DNA of 64,000 bases from Paenalcaligenes suwonensis (GCF_011290505.1 NZ_JAANPV010000002.1:248001-312000); one strand, 5' to 3'; shown: positions 38,194 to 47,232, numbered from the stretch's first letter. The notes: generated from the letters alone by a model not told the origin. Translations and numbers: made by a program.

Positions 38194-39212
38194 CGCCCTA
38201 CATTCTTGTTACCGGCGGCACCGGCTTTATCGGTAGCCTCACCACTGTCAGCCTACTCGAGGCAGGCCACAACGTACTCATTCTGGATAACCTCAGCAAC
38301 AGTTCACCTTCCGTGCTGGATGCCATAGAGAAAATCACCGGTAAACGCCCTGACTTCATCCAAGGCGATATACGTGATGCCGCACTATTGGCTGATCTGT
38401 TCTCTCGCTACAGCATACAAGCCGTGATGCATTTTGCTGGGCTCAAAGCGGTGGGCGAATCCGTACAGTTTCCCTTACGTTATTACGACAATAACGTGCA
38501 CGGTTCGGTGCAACTATTACAAGCCATGCAAGCCGCCAATGTACGTACGTTTATTTTCTCGTCGTCCGCAACGGTTTATGGTGATCCTAAGTTCCTGCCG
38601 CTGACAGAAGACCACCCACTGTCCACGACCAACCCCTATGGTCACAGTAAGTTGATGGTGGAAGAGATTTTGCAAAATCTCTACAAAAGTGAAGACGGCT
38701 GGCGTATTGCCTGCTTGCGTTACTTCAACCCAGTAGGCGCACACCCCAGTGGCCTCATTGGCGAAGCCCCTCAAGGTATACCTAACAATCTCATGCCCTA
38801 TGTTGCGCAAGTCGCGGTAGGTGAGCGTGCTCAATTAAGCGTCTTTGGCGATGATTACGACACTCCCGATGGCACGGGTGTACGTGACTATATTCACGTG
38901 ATGGATTTAGCCGAAGGCCATTTAGCAGCGTTGAATTACTGCCTAGAAAACGATAGCGAGTTGCTGGCGGTGAACTTAGGTACAGGCACCGGTTATTCGG
39001 TGTTGGATATGATTTCAGCGTTCGAGCGCAGCAGCCAACGACGCATTGCCTACCAGATCGCTCCTAGACGCCCGGGTGATATTGCCTCATGCTGGGCTGA
39101 CACCTCGTTTGCAAGAAAGAAACTGGGCTGGACGGCATCGTCTGGTATTCAGAAAATGTGTGATGATGCGTGGCGGTGGCAGTGTCATGCGGCGGCTACC
39201 AAGAACGGTTGA
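38190..39212 (+). CDS. galE: UDP-glucose 4-epimerase
   Basis: Interconverts UDP-glucose and UDP-galactose for surface polysaccharides. 340 residues with GGTGFIGSLTTVSLL (NAD site), the SSSATVYGDP catalytic Ser/Thr, YGHSKLMVEEIL (Tyr and Lys), RYFNPVGAHPSG and GTGTGYSVLDMI, all GalE-specific. Co-transcribed with the gamma-carbonic anhydrase. No clear terminator follows; instead there is an unusual AT-rich spacer. Confidence 0.96.
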   Translation: MTPYILVTGGTGFIGSLTTVSLLEAGHNVLILDNLSNSSPSVLDAIEKITGKRPDFIQGDIRDAALLADLFSRYSIQAVMHFAGLKAVGESVQFPLRYYDNNVHGSVQLLQAMQAANVRTFIFSSSATVYGDPKFLPLTEDHPLSTTNPYGHSKLMVEEILQNLYKSEDGWRIACLRYFNPVGAHPSGLIGEAPQGIPNNLMPYVAQVAVGERAQLSVFGDDYDTPDGTGVRDYIHVMDLAEGHLAALNYCLENDSELLAVNLGTGTGYSVLDMISAFERSSQRRIAYQIAPRRPGDIASCWADTSFARKKLGWTASSGIQKMCDDAWRWQCHAAATKNG

Positions 39213-39231
39213 TTGCTTGCTGTGTTCATAA

Positions 39232-39272
39232 CACATGCAGGGACTGTTTTCATCGCACATGCTGGGGGACTG
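39232..39272. repeat. Direct repeat pair CACATGCnGGGACTG
   Basis: CACATGCAGGGACTG (39232-39246) and CACATGCTGGGGGACTG (39256-39272). Read on the minus strand, similarity extends past the core (ATGAAAA against ATGAACA), giving two tandem units of about 24-26 bases. Repeated short units like this occur at the ends of some insertion sequences; that origin is a guess. Confidence 0.55.
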
Positions 39273-39324
39273 CGGAACAACTTTTTGTGATTTGAGATAC
39301 CAAATCAAAAAAATTTTCTCTCCG

Positions 39325-39335
39325 CCCCCCCCCCC
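39325..39335. repeat. Homopolymeric C tract of 11 bases
   Basis: Eleven consecutive C residues, the longest G/C homopolymer I noticed in the window. It is between the 3' ends of galE and rarD, so it lies in no intact gene or promoter. Such tracts are slippage-prone. Confidence 0.85.
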
Positions 39336-39528
39336 TGAATATGCCACTACAGAAAGATTTACAGCCCCTTCTATCCAGAAGTACGAGATTCTTCGGGTAG
39401 CAATAAACATAAAAACCGTGGCATGCAACGAAGGAAAGGCGGAGGGAAGTATTTTTCAATTTGGTTTACAAATTTAAAAACACTTTCGCAGCCTTAGGCT
39501 CATGTAGTCCAGTTGTGAGTAAGCGGGC

Positions 39529-40449
39529 TTATAGCTTCCGCCTAGAACCAGTCACAGCCTCACCCCGCATGGACCGCACACCATCTACGATCAACAACAA
39601 TATCGCCGTCCACACACACCCATACGTGATCCATTGCATGTTTTCAATGCGCTCACCTAGCAGCAACGCCACTACCACCAACAAGGCAGGCTCTACGTAG
39701 GCCAGTAGCCCAAATAGCCCCAGCGGCAATCTGTGATTAGCCAATACCATCAAGCCCAACGACGTGGCACTCAAAATACCCAAGCCCAGAATCAACCACA
39801 ACAGGGTGGCAGTAAAGGTGCCATCAGGTAAGGCTTTACTGGTTTCTACAATAAACCACGCAGCCACTGGCGCACTTAATAGCAAATCAAACCACATGCC
39901 ACCTAAGTTGCTGGTTTTAAGAATGCGACGCAACGCAAAGTAGAACGGGTAGCCCAGTGCTACCATAAACGCAGGCCATGATACTTGTGGGGCGAAAAGC
40001 AATTCGTTTACTACGCCTACACCCGCTATCGCGCACACTATTTTTTGCAGTGTGGTGATGCGCTCTTTAAATACCAATCTGCCGGTCAGCACTAAGGTCA
40101 GAGGCAAGAGGAAATAGCCCAGTGACACATCCAAGGCATAGCCATTCACGGGCGCCCATAGAAACAACCACAACTGCACACCCACCAAGAAGGACGATAC
40201 CGGCAACGCCAACCACAACCAAGGTTCGTGTTTGAGTCGCTTCCAAATGGCAGTCACGTCTTTAGCTTGACGTGTGGCGATCAGAAACAGTGTCAGACAT
40301 GGGATGGTAAGCAAGATACGCCAACCATAAATCTGTATGCCATTTAATGGCGCTAACAAGGTGGAATAGTAGTACAGCACTCCAAAGAGTACGGAGGACG
40401 AAATAGAGAAAATAACGCCTGCTATAGAAGCTGGATTATGGGTACTCAC
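39529..40449 (-). CDS. rarD: RarD-family EamA transporter
   Basis: Inner-membrane protein of the drug/metabolite transporter superfamily, with ten predicted helices and two EamA repeats. SSSVLFGVLYYYSTLL near the start and LQLWLFLWAPVNGY-like and DVSLGYFLLPL stretches are typical of RarD. Its substrate is unknown. I prefer GTG at 40449 as start because AAGG lies about 9 bases upstream; TTG at 40470 is in frame but has no ribosome site. The product is 306 residues. Confidence 0.85.
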   Translation of the reverse strand: MSTHNPASIAGVIFSISSSVLFGVLYYYSTLLAPLNGIQIYGWRILLTIPCLTLFLIATRQAKDVTAIWKRLKHEPWLWLALPVSSFLVGVQLWLFLWAPVNGYALDVSLGYFLLPLTLVLTGRLVFKERITTLQKIVCAIAGVGVVNELLFAPQVSWPAFMVALGYPFYFALRRILKTSNLGGMWFDLLLSAPVAAWFIVETSKALPDGTFTATLLWLILGLGILSATSLGLMVLANHRLPLGLFGLLAYVEPALLVVVALLLGERIENMQWITYGCVWTAILLLIVDGVRSMRGEAVTGSRRKL

Positions 40450-40574
40450 GCCACACACCTTGTTGAACAATTATTCAGTAGTAAAGCCGTTGATTATGGT
40501 GTCCCACTACAGGCTATGCAACCCAGATGCCAGAATGCCACATCCTGACGCACACACCACGACCAGCACTCAGA

Positions 40575-40610
40575 CACAAAAAAACCTGCCCGCCTAAGCG
40601 AGCAGGTTTT
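40575..40610 (-). terminator. Strong terminator of gabD (also faces rarD upstream region)
   Basis: AAAACCTGC (40581-40589) pairs with GCAGGTTTT (40602-40610), with an inner CGC/GCG pair. On the minus strand it is followed by seven or eight T. It lies 21 bases past the gabD stop. Confidence 0.8.
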
Positions 40611-40631
40611 TACTCATACCGTGACGGAGGC

Positions 40632-42083
40632 TTAAATGCCGCCCATCAACATGTATTTAACAGTCATGTAGTCGTCCAGACCGTAGAAGGAACCTTCACG
40701 ACCAACGCCAGACTGTTTCACGCCACCAAATGGAGCAGCTTCGTTGGACAGGATGCCGGAGTTAATACCGATCATGCCGTATTCCAAACCTTCTGCTACA
40801 CGCCATACGCGGCTCAAGTCGCGGCTGTAGAAGTAGGCTGCCAGACCGTAGATAGTGTTGTTCGCCAAAGCGATCACTTCTTCGTCTGTTTTGAAGCGGA
40901 ACAATGGTGCCAATGGACCAAAGGTTTCTTCGCCTGCCACGATCATGTCTGCTGTAGCGTTAGCTACAACGGTAGGTTGGAAGAACAAGCCGCCTTTTTC
41001 GTCGGACTCGCCACCTGTCAACACTTTACCGCCTTTGGATACTGCGTCAGCAATGTGCTCACGGATTTTATCTACAGCGCTTTGCTCGATCAGCGGACCT
41101 TGGGTCACGCCATCGTCCATCCCGTTACCGACTTTCAGTTTTTTCACTGCAGCAACGAATTTCTCGGCAAATGCATCGTACACGCTGTCGTGAACGTAGA
41201 AGCGGTTTGCACATACGCAAGTTTGTCCGGTGTTACGGTATTTGCTGGCCATCGCGCCTTCAACAGCGGCATCCAGATCAGCATCTTCAAACACGATGAA
41301 TGGAGCGTTACCACCCAATTCCAAGGACACTTTCTTGATTTGCTCGGCGCTTTGCTTCATCAGCAAACGGCCAATTTCTGTGGAACCTGTAAAGCTCAGT
41401 TTGTGCACAGTTGGGTTGGAGGTCATTTCGCCACCGATAGCGGAAGCGGAGCCTGTCAACACAGAGAACACACCAGCAGGTACACCGGCTTCTTCAGCCA
41501 ACACAGCCAACGCAAATGCGGAGTACGGTGTTTGTGTAGCAGGTTTCACCACAATAGAACAACCAGCAGCCAATGCAGCAGCTACTTTACGGGTGATCAT
41601 GGAGGATGGGAAGTTCCAAGGCGTAATCGCTGCACATACACCGATTGGCTCTTTAGTAATCACGATACGACGGTCACCAGCTGGGCCAGGGATCACATCA
41701 CCGTAAGCACGTTTGGCTTCTTCACCGTACCACTCTAGGTAAGATGCACCGTAAGCAATTTCACCACGGGACTCGGCAATAGGTTTACCTTGTTCGATGG
41801 TCATAATTGTTGCGAGGTCTTCTTGGTTTTGCATCACCAAGTCGAACCATTTACGCAAAATGTTTGCACGCGCTTTAGCGGGTTTAGCACGCCACAATTT
41901 AAAGGCTTCAGCAGCACTTTCAATTGCACGACGTGTTTCAGCAGCACCCATTTTAGGGATAGTGCCGATCACTTCTGCGGTTGCTGGGTTTTGAACTTCC
42001 AGCGTTTCGCCGGAATCAGCGTTCACCCACTGGCCATTAATATACGCTTGCTGCTTAAACAGCTCAGGACGCGTCAATTTCAT
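40632..42083 (-). CDS. gabD: NAD(P)-dependent succinate-semialdehyde dehydrogenase
   Basis: Oxidises succinate semialdehyde to succinate (GABA catabolism) or a close analogue such as glutarate semialdehyde. From MKLTRPELF it has 483 residues; the frame runs 16 codons further but GGAG lies correctly before ATG 42083. Motifs: ITPWNFPSSMI, SFTGSTEIGRLL, the catalytic Glu in ELGGNAPFIVF, and catalytic Cys in NTGQTCVCANRFYV, where the second cysteine two residues on is the redox-switch position of GabD. A MocR-type regulator lies upstream on the same strand, and such regulators (GabR) control gab genes elsewhere. Confidence 0.93.
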   Translation of the reverse strand: MKLTRPELFKQQAYINGQWVNADSGETLEVQNPATAEVIGTIPKMGAAETRRAIESAAEAFKLWRAKPAKARANILRKWFDLVMQNQEDLATIMTIEQGKPIAESRGEIAYGASYLEWYGEEAKRAYGDVIPGPAGDRRIVITKEPIGVCAAITPWNFPSSMITRKVAAALAAGCSIVVKPATQTPYSAFALAVLAEEAGVPAGVFSVLTGSASAIGGEMTSNPTVHKLSFTGSTEIGRLLMKQSAEQIKKVSLELGGNAPFIVFEDADLDAAVEGAMASKYRNTGQTCVCANRFYVHDSVYDAFAEKFVAAVKKLKVGNGMDDGVTQGPLIEQSAVDKIREHIADAVSKGGKVLTGGESDEKGGLFFQPTVVANATADMIVAGEETFGPLAPLFRFKTDEEVIALANNTIYGLAAYFYSRDLSRVWRVAEGLEYGMIGINSGILSNEAAPFGGVKQSGVGREGSFYGLDDYMTVKYMLMGGI

Positions 42084-42279
42084 TTGTGTACTCCACGAGC
42101 AAAAATCAATGTCATTATTTACTACCACCACCCCCTAGCTACATGGCATGCAACTGGCGGATTGAGCAACTGGCCTACATTGATACACCAGAATAGGCAA
42201 ATAACCTAGAGCCACTGGCTCAACGATTTACAGTGCCATTTCCCAAGTACCTGATATTTCTACCTATGCGCTGTCAGCC

Positions 42280-43764
42280 TTACAACGCTGCTTTTATCAA
42301 TTCTGCCAACTGTGCAAAAGCCGGACGAATATCATTTTCATTTTCTACTGCTGCGTAACCAAAAAGCAAGCCTGGTGATTTACGTTCACCACTGTAATAC
42401 CGCGTTAAGGGTCGTACCCAAATACCCGCTTCGTGTGCCGCCTTGGTAATGGCTTCGTCGTCTGTACCTTCTGGTAAGTGCATCACCAAATGCAAACCAG
42501 CCTCTTGGTTAGACAACGGCCACTGTGGGCCGAAATGCTCACTTATGGCATCCCGTAATAAGGTTTGGCGTCGTGCATACACGGCTTTCATCTTACGTAT
42601 ATGCGCCGCGTAATGCCCTTCTGCGATGAAGTCAGCCAATACGGCTTGCTCCATTAACCGGCCTTCACGGTACAGCTCAGACAGCGCTACTGACGCCGCA
42701 CGCGCGATGGCTTTGGGCAACACCATAAAGCCCATACGCATGCTGGGGAACAGCGTTTTTGAGAAAGTCCCTAGATAGATCACGCGATCGTAACTGTCCA
42801 AGCCTTGTAGTGATGCAATAGGACGCCCACCAAAGCGGAACTCACTGTCGTAATCATCTTCGATAATCCACGCACCACACTGATTGGCATATTCCAACAA
42901 CATACGTCGCCTAGCCAAGCTCATCACTGTTCCCAATGGATACTGGTGCGAGGGGGTTACAAAAATAAACTTAGGCACGTCTTGCTGCATTTGTTCGGGC
43001 GTAGGGCTCATCCCTTCTTCATCGACGTTAATAGAACGTAGATGAATGCCTGCCGACGTCAACACGGTACTTGCCCCCCAATAACCGGGGTTTTCCATCC
43101 ATGCCAAACATTCTTTATCACCCAACAATTTAGCAATCAAGTCCAATGACTGGTGAATACCTGAAGTAATCACCACCTGTTCGGGATCACATTGCACCGA
43201 ACGCGCCAAGCGCAAATGCTCACTCAGTGCACGGCGCAATGGCTTGTAACCCGCACCATGAGCATAGGTCATTAACGAAGGAATGGGCTCTCGCCAGTAA
43301 CGGCGTTGTAAACGCATCCACACTTTGCTGGGGAATAAGGTCACATCGGGCACGCCGGGGATAAATGGTCCCCATTGATGTCTAGAAGCTTGCGCCGAAC
43401 TTACCAAGGCCGCACCACGATCGGACAAGAGCCCATCACCCGTGACTGGTTGCACAAGCTCAGCATCTAAAGGCATCACCTGCCCTACCATCACCGGCAC
43501 CGTATCGGACACAAACGTACCACTGCCCGTTATGGTGATGACATAGCCTTCAGCATTTAACTGTTCGTACGCCGCAATAATGGTATTGCGGGACAAGCCC
43601 ATATCACGAGCCAACACGCGGCTAGCGGGCAACTTTGTACCTGCCCGCAAATCACCCTGCAAAATTAACGCACTGAATGCCTCATAGACCTGACGTGATA
43701 ACGGCTTCCCGTTATCACGCTCTATGCGTTGTAAAAGCAACTCATGCAATACGCTTGCGATCAT
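42280..43764 (-). CDS. MocR/GabR-type regulator (GntR helix-turn-helix fused to aminotransferase domain)
   Basis: 494 residues. Residues about 15-85 are a GntR winged helix (LPASRVLARDMGLSRNTIIAAYEQL); residues about 130-490 are a fold-type I PLP-dependent aminotransferase domain with the PLP lysine in GTFSKTLFPSMRMGF and WIIEDDYDSEFRF before it. MocR proteins use the PLP domain as a sensor rather than an enzyme. It lies between gabD (same strand, 196 bases downstream) and a divergent cupin-amidohydrolase-aldehyde dehydrogenase set. Either could be its target; GabR, PdxR, TauR and EnuR are known family members. Confidence 0.9.
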   Translation of the reverse strand: MIASVLHELLLQRIERDNGKPLSRQVYEAFSALILQGDLRAGTKLPASRVLARDMGLSRNTIIAAYEQLNAEGYVITITGSGTFVSDTVPVMVGQVMPLDAELVQPVTGDGLLSDRGAALVSSAQASRHQWGPFIPGVPDVTLFPSKVWMRLQRRYWREPIPSLMTYAHGAGYKPLRRALSEHLRLARSVQCDPEQVVITSGIHQSLDLIAKLLGDKECLAWMENPGYWGASTVLTSAGIHLRSINVDEEGMSPTPEQMQQDVPKFIFVTPSHQYPLGTVMSLARRRMLLEYANQCGAWIIEDDYDSEFRFGGRPIASLQGLDSYDRVIYLGTFSKTLFPSMRMGFMVLPKAIARAASVALSELYREGRLMEQAVLADFIAEGHYAAHIRKMKAVYARRQTLLRDAISEHFGPQWPLSNQEAGLHLVMHLPEGTDDEAITKAAHEAGIWVRPLTRYYSGERKSPGLLFGYAAVENENDIRPAFAQLAELIKAAL

Positions 43765-43858
43765 TTTTCTGTCTCATCACACATACGCTTTTGGGGCAGG
43801 CACTGACTATGGAAAACCCCGTACACCTTTTTTGGTGATTTTCCATTAAACTGGTCTT

Positions 43859-43871
43859 GTGGCCTGACCAC
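43859..43871. promoter_or_regulatory. FadR-type operator-like site 1 (mocR/cupin intergenic)
   Basis: GTGGCCTGACCAC, near-palindromic, identical to sites at 49188-49200 and (reverse complement) 53813-53825. It lies 95 bases upstream of the mocR start and 184 bases upstream of the cupin start. Binding by the FadR-type protein at 53062-53787 is inferred. Confidence 0.6.
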
Positions 43872-44054
43872 CTGAATACTAAACCCAAACACCTTATTAG
43901 GAAATACGCGTTCTGTAACAGGCACGTTTTCGCTAAATGGTTGAAGGTTATAAAAATCATACCACCCAAATGGCCCCATGACTGAATGCAAAATGCTTTT
44001 TTCTTCAGCACCATGACCATCATGTAGAAGTGATTACCTACCAAAGGAAAGTCT

Positions 44055-44351
44055 ATGACCCAGCAACGACCAGCAGCTCGCCCTACCGTACAAATAGACA
44101 ACGACTTTACGCGTGTCACCGAATGGTACTTTGAACCCGGCGCCGAAACGGGCTGGCACGGCCACGACATGGACTATGTAGTCGTACCAATGACTACCGG
44201 CACACTGCAGCTAGAACTGCCTGATGGCTCGCAACACAGCAATATGCTGACGCAAGGCCACAGTTACTGCCGGCAAGCCGGTGTGAAACACAATGTTATT
44301 AATCCCGGTCCTGAGCCTTTTGTGTTCGTGGAAATCGAATTCAAACGGTAG
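44055..44351 (+). CDS. Small cupin-domain protein
   Basis: 98 residues forming one cupin barrel: GAETGWHGHDMDYVVVPMTTG is cupin motif 1 with metal-type histidines and PGPEPFVFVEIEF ends the barrel, preceded by AGVKHNVINPG with a further His. The function is unknown; such proteins may be isomerases, lyases or small dioxygenases. AAAGGAAAG precedes the ATG. It is the first gene of a set with an amidohydrolase and an aldehyde dehydrogenase, and its upstream region holds an operator-like site. Confidence 0.85.
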   Translation: MTQQRPAARPTVQIDNDFTRVTEWYFEPGAETGWHGHDMDYVVVPMTTGTLQLELPDGSQHSNMLTQGHSYCRQAGVKHNVINPGPEPFVFVEIEFKR

Positions 44352-44386
44352 GACTCATCGCTTTTTTTTGCAGCAAGGAAAATCTC

Positions 44387-45643
44387 ATGACCGACATCAC
44401 CTCCCTTAACATCAACGGCGAACGCTTATGGCAATCGTTGATGGAACTGGCCAAAATTGGTGCCACACCCAAAGGCGGTAACTGCCGTTTGGCGTTGACA
44501 GCACTGGATGGTCAGGCCCGCGACATGGTTTGCGGCTGGATGCGTGAGGCGGGGATGACCATTACCGTCGACCAAGTAGGTAACATTTTTGGTCGACGCC
44601 CTGGCCGTAACCCAAGCCTCCCTCCCGTTGCTACCGGTAGCCACATTGATACCCAGCCCACTGGCGGTAAGTTTGACGGTTGTTTCGGTGTAATGGCCGG
44701 CTTGGAAGTTATGCGTACCTTGCACGACAACAACATTGAAACTGAAGCACCGATGGAATTGATCATCTGGACCAACGAAGAAGGCACACGCTTCGTACCA
44801 GTGATGATGGGTTCCGGCGCTTTCTGCGAAGTATTCCCTATTGAAACAGCACTGGATGCTGTGGATCTGGACGGTAAATCCGTACGCGAAGAACTGAAAA
44901 ACATTGGTTACGACGGCGACTACCCCGTTCCTGGCCATGCCTTTGGCAGCTACATCGAAGCTCACATCGAACAAGGCCCCGTACTGGAAGCCAACGACAA
45001 CGTGATCGGTGTGGTCACTGGCTCTCTGGGTCTACGTTGGTACGACGTAGCGGTAACCGGTATGGAAGCGCATGCTGGCCCTACCCCCATGGAACTGCGT
45101 AAAGACGCCCTGTACTCGGCCTCTTACATTGTGCAAGGCGTGATTGATATCGCCCGCGAATACGCACCACAAGGTCGTGGCACCGTTGGCGTGTTGGATG
45201 TATACCCATCTTCCCGTAACGTTATTCCTGGCAAAGTCAGCTTCAGCGTTGACCTGCGCCACGAAGACAGCGCGCTGCTGGACGAAATGGAAGCACGTTT
45301 CCGCAAACTGTGCGCCGACGTAGCTCAGGGTGAGCACACAGGCTACACCACCGACATCGCTATTACGGATATTCAGCAATTCCCACCAACCCCCTTTGCA
45401 CCACACCTGATCGACAGCGTGCGCGCGCAAGCCGAGGCTCGTGGTTATGCTCACCAAGATATCGTGACTGGCGCAGGCCACGATGCGGTGTTTGTAGCAA
45501 GCAAGCACCCCACATCCATGATCTTTATTCCTTGCAAAGACGGGATCAGCCACAACGAGATTGAAGACGCCAAACCTGAACACGTAGCCATTGGTGCCAA
45601 CGTGTTGCTGGGCGCGATGCTGGAGCAGGCTAAAGTCTGCTAA
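44387..45643 (+). CDS. M20-family Zn-dependent amidohydrolase (N-carbamoyl-L-amino-acid hydrolase / beta-ureidopropionase / allantoate amidohydrolase type)
   Basis: 418 residues of the M20 carbamoylase group. Metal ligands are visible: GSHIDTQPTGGKFDG (His86 and Asp97), WTNEEGTRF (Glu131 and Glu132), AHIEQGPVLE and, near the C-terminus, AGHDAVF and GISHNE. This group hydrolyses N-carbamoyl or ureido compounds to amine, CO2 and ammonia. The substrate cannot be told from sequence. It follows the cupin gene by 35 bases and is followed by a strong terminator before the aldehyde dehydrogenase. Confidence 0.88.
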   Translation: MTDITSLNINGERLWQSLMELAKIGATPKGGNCRLALTALDGQARDMVCGWMREAGMTITVDQVGNIFGRRPGRNPSLPPVATGSHIDTQPTGGKFDGCFGVMAGLEVMRTLHDNNIETEAPMELIIWTNEEGTRFVPVMMGSGAFCEVFPIETALDAVDLDGKSVREELKNIGYDGDYPVPGHAFGSYIEAHIEQGPVLEANDNVIGVVTGSLGLRWYDVAVTGMEAHAGPTPMELRKDALYSASYIVQGVIDIAREYAPQGRGTVGVLDVYPSSRNVIPGKVSFSVDLRHEDSALLDEMEARFRKLCADVAQGEHTGYTTDIAITDIQQFPPTPFAPHLIDSVRAQAEARGYAHQDIVTGAGHDAVFVASKHPTSMIFIPCKDGISHNEIEDAKPEHVAIGANVLLGAMLEQAKVC

Positions 45644-45649
45644 TTATTC

Positions 45650-45675
45650 GGGCTGCCCACACGGCAGCCCTTTTT
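45650..45675 (+). terminator. Strong terminator between amidohydrolase and aldehyde dehydrogenase genes
   Basis: GGGCTGCC (45650-45657) pairs perfectly with GGCAGCCC (45663-45670), 5-base loop, followed by TTTTT (45671-45675). It starts 7 bases after the amidohydrolase stop and ends 18 bases before the next start codon. Confidence 0.85.
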
Positions 45676-45693
45676 GCTCTACGGAAGTTATAC

Positions 45694-47190
45694 ATGACTA
45701 CACCCCTCACCCTGCAGGACTGGGAACAACGGGCAGCCCAGTTGGCATTCCGCAGCCAAGCCATCATTGATGGCAAAGCCTACCAAGGCAATGGCGACGT
45801 TCTGGACATTGTTAACCCTGCTACCGGCCAAGTGTTGGCTCAAGTTGCCTCCTGCAACGAAGCGGATATTGATGTAGCCGTTCAATCCGCACGCCGCGCC
45901 TTCAAATCGGGCGTGTGGCGCAATATGCCTCGCGTACAACGCAAGTTAATCTTGCAACGCTTGGCCGAATTGATTCGTGAAAACATGGACGATATTGCCT
46001 TGTTGGAAACGCTGAACATGGGTAAGCCCATCAGCGAAACCACACAGTTTGATATCCCTGAATCTGCCACTGCGTATGCATGGTACGGCGAACTCATCGA
46101 CAAACAATACGATGAAATCGCCCCTACCGATAACAATGCATTGGCCACCATCACACGTCACGCCTTGGGCGTAGTAGCGGCTGTGGTGCCATGGAACTTC
46201 CCACTGATGATGTCATCGTGGAAAGTAGCTCCTGCACTGGCGGCTGGTAACAGCGTGATTTTGAAACCTGCTGACGCCACACCACTGACAGCCATCCGCT
46301 TGGGCGAATTGGCACTAGAAGCGGGTTTGCCTCCAGGCGTATTGAACATTGTGCCCGGCACTGGCCCGGTTGCGGGTCAAGCACTGGGCTTACACCCTGA
46401 CGTAGACTGCCTGACCTTCACCGGCTCTACCATGACCGGTAAGCGCTTTATGCAATACTCCGGCCAATCCAACCTGAAACAAATCTGGCTGGAGTGTGGT
46501 GGCAAATCCCCCCACATTGTCTTTGATGACTGTCCAGACTTGGATAAAGCGGCCTTGATGGCTGCCGTGGGCATTTTCAACAACCAAGGCGAAGTGTGTA
46601 TTGCAGGTTCACGTTTATACGTGCAGCGTGGCATCTACGAAAGCTTTAAAGAAAAGCTGATCGCTCACGCCAAAACCATGCAGCCGGGCAATCCCTTGGA
46701 CCCCAAAACGGCCATGGGTGCGATGGTAACGCAACAGCACATGGGCACCGTGATGAGTTACATCGCGTCGGGCTGCGAACAAGCCACACTGCTCACAGGC
46801 GGCCAGCAAGTTCGCACCGAAACTGGCGGCTACTACATTGAGCCCACCATTTTCGAGGTTCCTTCACAAGAAGTACGCATTATTCGTGAAGAGATCTTCG
46901 GCCCCGTGTTAGCCGTTACTGTGTTTGACACTGAAGAAGAAGTACTGCACATGGCTAACGACCACGAGTTTGGTCTAGGCGCCGGCTTGTGGACCAGCAA
47001 CATTAGCCGTGCACACCGCATGGGACGTGAGTTGGAAGCAGGCCTAGTTTGGGTGAACTGCTACTTCAACGGCAACATTGCTATGCCTTTTGGCGGTGTG
47101 AAACAGTCCGGCTTTGGTCGCGACAAGTCCATACACGCCATCGACAAATACACCAGCTTGAAATCCACCTGGATTGACCTGACCGTATAA
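45694..47190 (+). CDS. Aldehyde dehydrogenase (PuuC/AldA-like)
   Basis: NAD(P)-dependent aldehyde dehydrogenase of 498 residues: VVPWNFPLMM, FTGSTMTGK, catalytic Glu in LECGGKSPHIVF, catalytic Cys in NNQGEVCIAGSRL, and FGGVKQSGFGRDKS. It is closest in appearance to gamma-glutamyl-gamma-aminobutyraldehyde dehydrogenase (PuuC) and related broad-range enzymes. Together with the upstream amidohydrolase it could oxidise a semialdehyde formed after hydrolysis and transamination, but no aminotransferase gene lies here other than the MocR domain. Expression probably needs read-through of the terminator just upstream. Confidence 0.9.
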   Translation: MTTPLTLQDWEQRAAQLAFRSQAIIDGKAYQGNGDVLDIVNPATGQVLAQVASCNEADIDVAVQSARRAFKSGVWRNMPRVQRKLILQRLAELIRENMDDIALLETLNMGKPISETTQFDIPESATAYAWYGELIDKQYDEIAPTDNNALATITRHALGVVAAVVPWNFPLMMSSWKVAPALAAGNSVILKPADATPLTAIRLGELALEAGLPPGVLNIVPGTGPVAGQALGLHPDVDCLTFTGSTMTGKRFMQYSGQSNLKQIWLECGGKSPHIVFDDCPDLDKAALMAAVGIFNNQGEVCIAGSRLYVQRGIYESFKEKLIAHAKTMQPGNPLDPKTAMGAMVTQQHMGTVMSYIASGCEQATLLTGGQQVRTETGGYYIEPTIFEVPSQEVRIIREEIFGPVLAVTVFDTEEEVLHMANDHEFGLGAGLWTSNISRAHRMGRELEAGLVWVNCYFNGNIAMPFGGVKQSGFGRDKSIHAIDKYTSLKSTWIDLTV

Positions 47191-47197
47191 GTCTACA

Positions 47198-47232
47198 CAT
47201 GCTTTTGTGCAGCTAGCCTGCACGAAAGCATG
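47198..47232 (+). terminator. Hairpin after the aldehyde dehydrogenase gene
   Basis: CATGCTTTTGTGCAG (47198-47212) and CTGCACGAAAGCATG (47218-47232) pair over 15 positions with one G-T wobble. There is no T run behind it, so it may be a weak terminator or an RNA-stabilising 3' end. It begins 7 bases after the stop. Confidence 0.5.

Larger units (their letters stand above)
39213..39528. other. Scar-like non-coding spacer between convergent galE and rarD
   Basis: 316 bases without a credible gene. It contains a TGTGTT-CAT-AACACA hairpin (39221-39235), two direct copies of a 24-26-base motif, a 7-bp hairpin TGATTTG/CAAATCA (39288-39307), an 11-C run and AT-rich sequence beyond it. Short open frames across it read through the homopolymer and have no recognisable domain. 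It may be the trace of a lost mobile element. Confidence 0.5.

Noticed and set aside
39325-39335. Phase variation of galE or rarD by the C tract
   Set aside because: The tract lies 112 bases past the galE stop and beyond the rarD stop, so length changes cannot alter either reading frame or promoter.
40527-41738. A 403-codon open frame antisense to gabD
   Set aside because: It mirrors the gabD codon pattern, is rich in Cys, His and Phe without a recognisable domain, and gabD itself has all catalytic motifs.
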